Assembly (NCBI GenBank): GCA_964019425.1
Contig: OZ025803.1
Location: 1 to 64,000 of the forward strand
Reading direction: 5' to 3'
DNA: 64,000 nt
From: Flectonema sp. DT1601
Lineage: Eukaryota > Euglenozoa > Diplonemea > Diplonemida > Diplonemidae
Of this stretch, positions 33,428 through 42,767 are shown one piece after another; the first letter of the stretch is position 1, and every line of letters starts with the position of its first letter. Both the position numbers and the translations under genes were made by a program. Under the pieces are notes generated by a model. That model did not search any database. It was not told where the DNA came from and saw only the letters and a list, made by a program, of their open reading frames with translations.

Positions 33428-35935
33428 ATCCAAAGACGGAAGGAGAGAGATTCGTGTCTTCAATCAGACATCATTAACGATATGTAAACCTTTTATTTAA
33501 TTTCCAATATAATCAAGACAACAACGATCATTGTTGAATTACTCAGTAGATATTTCAACACGTGTGAGGGTCCAGATGACTTCCCCGCCAACGTGTTTAT
33601 CTTCTCAACATCGGATCACTTGGCTTAGGTGGAAGAGAACAAACATGAGCCATACACCAACCTCCCCAATTGTAGTACGAAACTGGATCTGGTGGTTTTG
33701 GACATTCACCTTGAAACAGAAGAGAGTTTCCGTTGCCATCGTCTTGTTGTGCAATTCTGGTCTTCATACTGAGAGGAAGAAGATGAGTATCTGGGAATCG
33801 GTTCATCATGTCAGCGAATACCTCCGGGTAAGGAAGGATACCATGAAGAATCATAGAAGAGTCTGTGATGTTTTGAAGAATCGTCCATTCGTTTCTCGCA
33901 TCAATTCTGTGAATGCAATGACCTCTGCAATCTCTCACAACATTAAGACGAAGGTTAGCAAGATAGAACCATCTTCCAACCATCACATCTTCGTACATGA
34001 AATCAAAATCTTCGGAGATCACAGAGTCTCTCATCCAATCGACGAGATCGTAACTCAACGTAACCAACAGTCCTGAAGTTCTGGAGATTCCAAACCACGG
34101 GAGAAACCGTCCGTGATAAATTGCTGGGTACGCAAATGATTCCAACTCATTCGCCAACATGTTCAATCGGTAGAAAGCATCATCGTCTCCCTTACAAACG
34201 TAATCTGCCTTCACAAAGTCAGCAGCGTACATAAAAAATGCATACGACTTGCGACTCATTCCGATGTGGCAATCAACTCCCTTTGGTCCCACTCCACTCC
34301 AGTTTCCTTCCTTCATATCGAAGAACAGAATGTCTTGTGCCTGAACAGCTTCCTTCAGAATCCCATTAGAGTATGTGTAATTAGTCGAAGGATGGTGAGC
34401 CAACAGATACTTTGCGAGGACATTCGCATGAGGACTCTTCTTAACATTCCAAACTTGATGGTAGGTAAAGAAAGAGTTTCTTTGAAGGTTTCTAAAGTAC
34501 GCTCCCTTCTTCGTGTCAACTGAAGGGATTCCAAATAAAACAATCCAATGCTTTGTCAGGTCAGCGTCATTCGGAAACAAATCTTCTCTTTTGTGAGGAA
34601 TGTAACGAGGGATACGTTGCTTTCTTCTGTCGGTGGACCAAATAAAGTATGTTTCAGGGTGCTGCGATCCTCTAATCTTCGAACGCGCTTCAGCCAAGTC
34701 ATCAAAGTAAGGCACCAACTCTCCCGGATGTTGAAGTGTGAAATTAAGATACGGCACTTCCACTGGCCTCTGAAACAGTTGACTGAACTTCGACCACTGT
34801 CCTGAGGTGTCCGTCTCATTCTTCCACCTGTTACACACCGACAGCAATAAGTTACTGATACTGCTCGCCTCCTGTGTTTTTTATTGTTGTTAAGATGTTT
34901 ATGCCGAGTGAGTGCCTTGTGTACGTAATTGTGTGAATAAAATAACTGAACATACACAAGCGATCCAAGGGGCTTGGTTAAAAAAGAATACACTAATTTG
35001 ATTCATCTTATAAAGAACGTACTCAGGGTCCCTAATAACAACTCCCGTACTGATACCATAACGGAAACTGAGGTTTCCCCAATCGTCGTCACTCGAATAG
35101 AAGTCGTTCATGAAATCTTGGAAGCAGGTCCCACGATGGGTTCTTGCCTTGCGATCCATCTTTTTGAAAATTCTTCGACTTGGGTTAATGACCATAGTAG
35201 AGGTTGAGAACCGATTTGTCCACCACCCTCCCGTATCATAAAGTGGAGCTGCTGCCAGTTTGTTGCCGGGTTTGAGAGGCATAGTGGCCAATGAATTAAT
35301 ATCACCACTAATAAAGGATCGAACATCCAAATAAATAATTCGTTCGATTCCATTCATACCCCACAAGGCGCGGAGTGCCAGCTGTTTAGATGAATCGAAG
35401 CCGCTCTTCAGAGTACAGATCTTCCATCCAGCACCCATCAATATTTGTCGGGCAGAGAGTGACATCTTGTTGCTCGGATGCTGCAAGATCCACGGCGTGA
35501 ATGGCTTTCCCATCTTTGCGTTCGCACGTCGGAGCATACTCTTCATTGCGTTGACCTCACTCATCGTTTCATCACCGCTCATCATTGTCCACAAAGTAAG
35601 GTTCTCAGTCTTTGAAGTACCTAAATTCTCACAAAGAGGGAATATCGCCGAATGGGGCTGATTTGTGACCGTGTAAGTAGTCATCGGTGATGCACGAAGC
35701 AACACGTTAACCATCGCCAAGAAGAAGATGGCCATAGTCGCATGAGCCGCCTTGCTCTGCATGCAAGTCCGCTTTTCAACAACTGGTGTCTCCCCCACTT
35801 TACCCTTGGGTTCTGGAGACTGCATATGTTTTATTAAATGTAAATAAAACTGAGAAAATATAAATATGTTGAAACCACAACTACCTAACCACCACACCAA
35901 TGTAAACGTTGCACAATCAGGGGATAAGAAAGAAG
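33428..35935 (-). repeat. 2.5-kb segmental duplication, copy A
   Basis: This segment, containing the whole GT8-GT31 fusion gene and its flanks, is repeated in direct orientation at 42768-45271, 9.3 kb away. The left border is sharp at ATCCAAAGACGG and the right border lies near GGGGATAAGAAAGA. The second half of the gene differs at only about a dozen bases, half of them in one 24-bp patch. Confidence 0.93.
33597..35825 (-). CDS. GT8-GT31/GT67 fusion glycosyltransferase, copy A
   Basis: A 714-residue two-domain enzyme split by one intron. Exon 1 (34956-35825) gives a type II membrane anchor at residues 29-46 (ATMAIFFLAMVNVLL) and a GT8-like domain with ERIIYLDVRSF, STSTMVINPSRRIF and, at the exon end, FNQAPW, matching the C-terminal KPW region of GT8. 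Its DxD site reads DVR, so catalysis by this half is doubtful. An 84-base intron (34872-34955, GTATGT...CACAG, phase 0) removes an in-frame stop. Exon 2 (33597-34871) has FRNLQRNSFFTYHQVWN, VCKGDDDAFYRL and YEDVMVG, a GT31/GT67 pattern with an intact acidic motif; such enzymes build surface glycans in kinetoplastids. The layout recalls LARGE proteins, which pair GT8 with GT49. The start follows TATATTTTCTCAG by 24 bases. Two separate genes is the alternative, but the second would lack any ATG or anchor. Confidence 0.82.
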
Positions 35936-35968
35936 ACATTTAATATAACCACTGCCCATACTCTAACT

Positions 35969-36053
35969 GAATTCATCTGTTGAAAGGTTATCATCATCTC
36001 AGTGGTGTGTTCTGTTGGAGACATAATCTTTATAAGTACACGAGATACAAAAT
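35969..36053 (-). promoter_or_regulatory. Second copy of shared transferase upstream block
   Basis: Close copy of 31347-31435, here 144 bases upstream of the fusion gene start. The duplicated fusion gene at 42937-45162 lacks it, so copies A and B may differ in leader or processing. Confidence 0.6.
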
Positions 36054-36456
36054 AAAAAAAACGATTCAAAGGGGACAGATTCGAGTTGTTTGCCTGAGTT
36101 GTTTGCCTTTTTTTTCTTTTTATTCTGATACGAATCTTGAAATCCAGGAAAAGTTTTTGCGGAATTAAGAATTTTCCTTTTTTTTTTTTTTCTTGCTGTT
36201 CACGGTGAAAGCTGCCTTACACTACGTACTGAAAGTCAAAATAGTTCTAGCGTGGGTGGTCTTTTGAAAGCATAACTTCGGACCCGTCAATTCGCGGCGC
36301 CTCATATTAATAAGTTGAACGAGTTCAAGTCACTTCCCCAATAGCAGATCCATGTCCTCAGTGCTGACGCTATACTAGTCACGTAATGATTGGGTTCCTA
36401 AGTTCTCAAAACTTGGGTTCTAATGTGAACAAATTTCCGGCTTGGCGTGAGGTAGG

Positions 36457-36487
<31 letters not shown>

Positions 36488-37439
36488 AGAGAGTCAACAG
36501 CGAAATATTTTTTAGATACGAGTCATATTTTCTCTTTTTTTTAAATGCCAGACTATCAAGACACAGACACGTCATGCGCACTATTCCATTATCGCCAACC
36601 CGACGGCTGGTTTACTCATCACCTTTCTGTGTGACAGCAGTTCCTTTTGTGAACCGCGAAAAGGTAAACTACTCAATAGGTTTATACAACTCGTATTGTA
36701 TCAAAACTAGATAATTAAATCAAAAAGCTCGTGACACAGTGACTAATAATATTAATACTCCGCAACGTACATTACAATACGTATCTGCAACACGTCTCTT
36801 TTTCCGTGTTGTCATTGCAGTACAGAAGGGGGATTTCTTACTGAAAGGCGAAAAGAAATTATAACTTTCAGTTAACAGCAGGAAAAGGAAAAAAAAAAAG
36901 AAATCTTCTACTTCACAGCGAAAATGAAATTATTTGAACCTTCCCATTTTTTTTTTTTTTTTTTTTTGGTTACACTCGTCTGTGCTTCCCAATGGCGAAA
37001 TCTCTTCTTTTTTTTTTTTTTTTTTTTTTTTTTGGTTTCTCTTTTTTTTCTTTTTTTTTTTTTCCTTCCCCCCCGTTCAATAGCAAATGGGAGACAATTT
37101 GAGTACGTACTATTCATACTGAAATCCCATCATATGTCACAGTCACAGCTGAGAGAGCCCCGACCCAGTTATTTTGATTCGACTCTATAGGAAGACGGAT
37201 ATCGAACTTTAAAAAAGAATCGGCCAACTTCACTTTTTATCTTCTACTTACACCCACGCGCAATCGGTACAAAACCCTAATAAAGGAATAGGTTGGTTAC
37301 GCTGAAAAAATTCGATAATGGACAAAAGAAATTAACGAGAGAGTAAACAACATACTGGGATTGGGGGGGCCACGCACTACATGGTGAGCGCACCACGCCC
37401 TGCAGGCTGTAGCTTCTTAATTATGATTGTGCCGACGAA

Positions 37440-37550
37440 TAAGTTTTATTTTATTTTTTTTATTTATTTACGAAACCAAAAAAATCAGTAAAGTTCAACA
37501 GGGTAACAGTTAGATCGATACCCCAGCCGTAAGACTCCCACTGACGATAA
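37440..37550 (-). repeat. CGAAACCAAA repeat with AT-rich tail, copy 1
   Basis: On the minus strand the phrases CGATCTAACTGTTACCCTGT and TTTGGTTTCGTAAATAAATA end in a TAAA-rich tail. Copy 2 is at 38365-38470 with a longer ATTT run. A short unit with a simple-sequence tail suggests a SINE-like retroposon, but no RNA polymerase III box was found. Confidence 0.6.
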
Positions 37551-38364
37551 AATGCAAACAGATACAACAAAGTACAAAAAAACAGAAAAACAAAATACAA
37601 AAGTAAAAAAGAAAACCATAGCCACTCCAGTGGAGGACACGATGACTGCGGGTAACAATCCGGCATTTCTACATTGGTATTGTTGCCCGCACAATACTTA
37701 TCACGATGTGTTTCATTCCTTTGATTCAGAGGTATTACACGCATTGAACCAGTAAGTAAGTCATTATATTATAAAGAAGAAATTCAAAGCAACAATTGCT
37801 TTCTCACAAGTCGATCCGCCAAAAAAAAAAAAAAAAAAAATAATCTTATCAGGGAAATCTTCCTAAAAAAAGATTAAACCTTCAATATGAGAGAACATTT
37901 GAGTTTTTTTTTTTTTTTTTTTGCGGCTAAAAATCCTGCACATCGAAAAAAAAATTTTTTCAAAAAATAAGCTTAGTAAATTTTTTTTTGATTGAGGCGG
38001 CATTTTAGTGTACCTCATCATTTCGGTCTATTTCCGTCCGAAATCCTACCCGTGGGCAAGTACTAAAACTAAATATAAATCGAAAGGTTGATCGGAAACT
38101 TCTGATTAAAGAACGCTAAGCATGTGCTAGTGGAGTGATAACAGGAATTAATTTTGATGCTATGATTAAATATAAAGCAACTTGAAACTGGCTAAAAGAA
38201 TCTTGGGTTTGGCAAAATCTGGTTGCAATGAAAAGAGACAAGGAGTTGGTGTCTATAAAATCACATTTATGCTGTCGAATATGGGGATTCAGGCTATGGA
38301 CTACAGGAGGTTGAGCGCCCCATTTCCTGTTGCCCGTTAAAGATTAAAACTAGTATTTCCATAC

Positions 38365-38470
38365 ACTTTTATTTATTATTTATTTATTTATTTACGAAGC
38401 CAAATGCCAGAAAAGCTCACAGGATAACAGTTATATCGCTACCAGCAACTGTGAGACTCTCACAGACGAT
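38365..38470 (-). repeat. CGAAACCAAA repeat with AT-rich tail, copy 2
   Basis: Relative of 37440-37550: TTTACGAAGCCAAATG, then GGATAACAGTTATATCG and GAGACTCTCACAGACGATAA. The ATTT run at the tail is longer than in copy 1. Confidence 0.6.
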
Positions 38471-39555
38471 AAGAGACGTAGAATAACCTGGAACAAATGA
38501 CTACCTAAACCCACCGTCCACGCGAGCAGACGGCTGATAACGCCAATTTTCAAAATCAAATAAATGTTAAAAGGATATTTTTGAGAGAGAGAAAAACTAT
38601 AGTATTTCTGCAAAAAAAAAAAAAAAAATGAAATTTAATATTTCTGGTTCACGGCACACTGCCAGCAGGAGCACATCATCTTTTTATGATGTGATAAGTG
38701 CCATGGCGTACCACTAATACAACAAATAAATACTCAGTTATGGATTTGATTATTAAATTATTAGAGGATTCAGGTTCACATCTCAAGCTTTTTTTTTTTT
38801 CCTTCAAAATATTAATAGTGATAAAACATTGGATATATACAAGATTCGATCAATAAGATTTTGGTACCACTCCTTTCTCAAAGTCTGCTATGTACTATTC
38901 CAAGATCCCCATTCGGTACTTAAAGTACCTTTTAAAGCCATCGATTAATCACAGAAACAATTACCAATCGTTAGTGGAGGTGACTGTTCGATCGTATTCG
39001 TGTTAAATATTTTCGATCCTAACGACCTGCTGAGGATCTATGACAGCGAGTCATAGAGTACACACGACAATAGAAAGAGAAAGAAAAGAGAGAGAATTGA
39101 CTTCTGTACTAAACAACTGTCTGTCTCAGAACGGAAGACTGTTTTCATTAGTTCTTTTTTTTTTTTTTTTTTGTATTAAAAAAAATCAATAATACTTAAC
39201 ATGACGTACATCTAAAAATCCACTACAGTCAGTACCACGAAGTACTTCAGGGCTAAGTCTGCAGCTTTGAAGGGCGTGAACACTTCTCCACAGCGACTGT
39301 CTCTTTTAAAACATTCAAAGTTAAACTAAAAATGATACTAAATCAAACAAAGATTTACCCACAATAACCAACAACTAACTAACGTGGACGATGATCAACT
39401 GCAGACACTTTTCTAAGTAACTTGTAACAAACGCTACCGTTTAGTTCAAATACTCGAAGGGGAAAAAGGAACCTTTGCATTCAAAATCCGTGATTAATAC
39501 TTACCATTGAGCACCACAAAGGAAATCCTGCAAAGAGACGTTAATTCTTGTAACT

Positions 39556-39670
39556 GGGCGACCCAATTGCGGATATTGTGTTCTCATTTGCGGCTGGAAG
39601 GACCAGCTGTCCACCTTGCCCAGAGACTAACAAGTTGAAAACAACAAAAAGAAAAAAGAAATGATCTGGG
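39556..39670 (+). repeat. Hairpin repeat family, partial copy
   Basis: Shares GCGACCCAATTGCGGAT..., CGGCTGGAAGGACCAGCTG and CCACCTTGCCCAGAGACTAA with the two fuller copies that follow. The front third is missing or diverged. Confidence 0.65.
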
Positions 39671-39682
39671 GGGGTGAAGTAA

Positions 39683-39710
39683 GTTTAGTTTAGTTTAGTT
39701 TAGTTTAGTT
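39683..39710 (+). repeat. (GTTTA)n microsatellite
   Basis: Five and a half tandem copies of GTTTA, ending directly at the start of a hairpin-family repeat. Confidence 0.95.
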
Positions 39711-39874
39711 AGCAAAATACAAACTGATGACTACGAGGGGTCTGGGTAGCCCGCATCAGTAAGGACCCAATCGCGAAGATTGTAGTTTCATAGTATTGGC
39801 TGGAAGTGATCGACTTCCAGCCTCCACCTTGCCCAGAGGCTAACAGGTTGTAAACAACAAAAGAAAATAGTAAC
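39707..39874 (+). repeat. Hairpin repeat family, copy with perfect stem
   Basis: About 170 bp: GGGTAGCCCGCATCAGTAAG, GACCCAATCGCGAAGATTG, then a perfect 10-bp hairpin at 39798-39822 (GGCTGGAAGT, loop GATCG, ACTTCCAGCC), then CCACCTTGCCCAGAGGCTAA and an A-rich end. Closely related to 40586-40765. Confidence 0.8.
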
Positions 39875-40585
39875 ATAACGGGAGGGTGATGAATGGGAGT
39901 AAATAAATAAAAATAAATATAATAAAAAAAATCCACATCTTTTCCATAATATTATATTAAACCGTTCTTCGTGAAATAATCACGTGTGTCTAATCCCGAA
40001 AGAAAACAAAAAAAAAGCTTGGAACTTGTCAACAAGACCAGTAGTCTTAATCATTAATATCGCAATGGGCTTACCGAACTTTAAATAGAGTACCACAAAA
40101 TTAAGGCAATATGAATAACTACACCAAACTGTAAGGAACAGAATTAAAAAGGAACTTCAAAATGAAATCTTTTTTTGGACACAAAACTAAGTTTTGACTG
40201 ATATATCGGTTAAAAATTATTTTTGCGCGACCAAATTCTGCACATTGAAAATTTTTTCAAAAAAAAAAATTAATGAAGCAGCATTTTAATGTTCAGTCTA
40301 TTTCTGTCCAACATCGGGAAGTTGTTCGTCACCCGAATTGCTCCGCCTTGAGCAAGTTAATCGAAGGGTCGATTCGGAAAAACTTGCCCAGCAGGATTCA
40401 AGGGGGAAAAGATCGGGAAAAAACTATCGAAGAGGGCCATTTACGATGAATTATGAATCAGCACTCTGGGGATCGAGAAAAGAAGGGGGGGCTTGGATAA
40501 GTGAATCAAGGTTAAGGTGGTTATGATAATTGCAGAAACAGTAACAACTTTTCAAGTTCTTAACTGAAAAAAATATTTTTTAGTT

Positions 40586-40765
40586 AGTTAGCAAAATATA
40601 GAACTGATGACTACGGGGGGACTGGGTAGCCCGCATCAGTAAGGACCCAAGCGCGAAGATTGTAGTTTTATAGCTTCGGCTGGAAGTGATAGACTTCCAA
40701 CTTCCACCTTGTCCAGGAGCTAACAAGTTGAAAACAACTAAAGAAAATAAAGAGAAATGATCTGG
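40586..40765 (+). repeat. Hairpin repeat family, second full copy
   Basis: Matches 39707-39874 with about 85-90 percent identity by eye: GGGTAGCCCGCATCAGTAAG and GACCCAAGCGCGAAGATTG are kept. The hairpin arm is partly lost (TGGAAGT, GATAG, ACTTCCA). Confidence 0.8.
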
Positions 40766-41249
40766 GAGTGGGGGAAGGTGAAAAAAGAATTGGCTTTAAC
40801 TTCAACTATACAGAAAATAATGATATAACACTGTGATTTTTTGTTTGTGCACGAAACCGTGAACCGACTTAAACTGATAAAGCTAAAGGAGGTTTACGTG
40901 TGCTGCCAACATTCTTTTTCGTTCTTACAATACTTGTTAAATGCAAAAAAAAAATAAAAAATCTTTTCTATTCCATCTACAGCATCTTTCTTTATAATAC
41001 GACCATACATGTACCACATGCCCACATACCACGAAAGAAAACAGAAACTCCCGGAACAGGACCGAGGATCGTTCACCCCCAGTTGTCCAAGGTATTATAA
41101 TTGTACTGTCGGCAAAAGCTGTAGAAGAGTTACCACAAAACTTGGGCAGCACAGTATATCACTCAGTAAGAAATGAAAACAAAAGGATCTGGTAAGATAA
41201 TAGTCAGTTTATAGTCAAAGATTTATGTTAAGAAAAGGATACGTTCGAA

Positions 41250-42085
41250 AAAAGAAAGGGGGGGAAATATTATTTTTTTATCTTATTAACTAGAAACGTG
41301 GTCGAATCTGACGACGCATCTCGTTGTCTCTCGGGGATAATAAGGCCGTAATTTGATACTGCATTTTTAGGGGGTAACTTGATACTATGATTAAATATAA
41401 AGCAACTTGAAGGAGGGGTAATCTGATACTGCATTTTAAAGTTCAAGGAGGGGGGACCTTTGATACGATGGGGGGACTTGGAAATAAATCAAGGTTAACA
41501 CGCAACAAATTAGACATGAATCATTATAACTGGATTCTGTCCACAGGGGGGACTTGGATAAATAAATCAAGGGTTAACACAGGGGGGGGGGAAGGTTTTT
41601 TAAAAAAATTGGGGATGTTCTTTATGTTTTGTTTTCCATTCCAGGTCCGGGATTAATAATAGTTATCATTGACCACCACAAAAGGAAATCCTGCAGAGGG
41701 ACGATAAGAATATCCTCAGCAACTGGTTTTTTATTTATGAAGTATTGGGTTGGTTAATTACAAGTGCAGTGCAAATATTGTAATGGAGGGATAACTTAAT
41801 AATATGATTAAATATAAAGCAATTTGAAGGGGACAAACTGATACTGCTTTATCAGCTCAAAGGCATAACAATCTCTCGAACAATGTTGACAGTCAGCGGC
41901 AATAATACCACTAGAGGCCACGTGAACATAGTCGAGCGTCTATTGTTTTATGTTACCGTAATAGGTTCTTATAAAATTCATGAGTACCTAAGCAATAGCT
42001 AAATCGTTGTAAAAACGTAGCTCTTGCCAAGGGAGGGATAACTTGTTACTAGAAGGGGGGTTTTGGATAAATAAATCGGGGGCGG
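41250..42085 (+). repeat. Cluster of G-run-headed short modules
   Basis: Within about 800 bp the phrases TAACTTGATACTATGATTAA, TAATCTGATACTGCATTTT, ACTTGGAAATAAATCAAGG and ACTTGGATAAATAAATCAAG occur repeatedly, each preceded by a run of five to nine G. The same modules are scattered at 25.3-29.3 kb. Confidence 0.65.
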
Positions 42086-42767
42086 CTTTCATCATTAGCC
42101 ATGTACTATAATTTGCTGATTAAAAAGACCAAATGGCGAACCACCGTTTTTTGAAATTATTTAAACGTAGCGAATCTTACTACTAACAAAAAACCTAAAA
42201 GAGGAAACATGATAACCGCATATTCAGTCAACAACCGGCAAAGTGCCATTCCCTTGCTACAATCCACTCATAAATGTAAATCGAAATGCCCCACATGGCT
42301 ATACACCACAGTTAAACTCCCCGGGGGGCGACGGGAGTAAATTAAAGAGGGAAAAGAAAGATCGTCTTCAGTCATGCCGCTCCAAATTAAGAAGGGAGAG
42401 CAGAACATCCTCATAATTCACACAGGAAGAGGGGAATTAGCCGTATTTCAGCTTATCTTATCCCCTGGGAAGGAGGAGGTAACTTGATACTATCTTATCA
42501 ATAAGATTTAATACGATACGAAAAGATTTATCTGACTGGGTAAACTAATACTGTCCTGCCAAAGCTTATGGGGTGCCAAGGTAATCCTGCAAAGAGACGT
42601 TAATCCTCCCTTCAGCATGATTACTAATGTTTAGAAGTACATACCCATGTCTACTTTGACAGATCGCACCCTCCCCGATTCCAAAAAAAAGAAATCGAGC
42701 AAAAAGGATCGTATTGTGCAAACTTGCTCAGGCAGTAAGAAAATGGTTGTCTCTTTAGTTGCAAAAA

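Larger units (their letters stand above)
36054..42767. other. Repeat-mosaic interval between duplicated genes
   Basis: About 6.7 kb without a supported gene. It contains three hairpin-family repeats, two tails of the CGAAACCAAA family, many G-run-headed modules (densest at 41250-42100) and long homopolymers (A run ending at 36483, T runs at 36945-36967 and 37009-37033). A 94-codon minus-strand frame at 37460-37744 has a hydrophobic stretch, but its 3' part lies in a dispersed repeat, so it is not called. Confidence 0.7.

Noticed and set aside
34556-34993. 145-codon minus frame between the two halves of the fusion gene
   Set aside because: It runs through the 84-base intron and exon 2 in the wrong frame; its twin at 43896-44333 exists only because the segment is duplicated.
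37460-37744. Small membrane protein of 94 codons
   Set aside because: It has a hydrophobic segment, but its 3' part lies in a dispersed repeat, no acceptor-like leader was seen, and the copy of that repeat at 38.4 kb does not preserve the frame.
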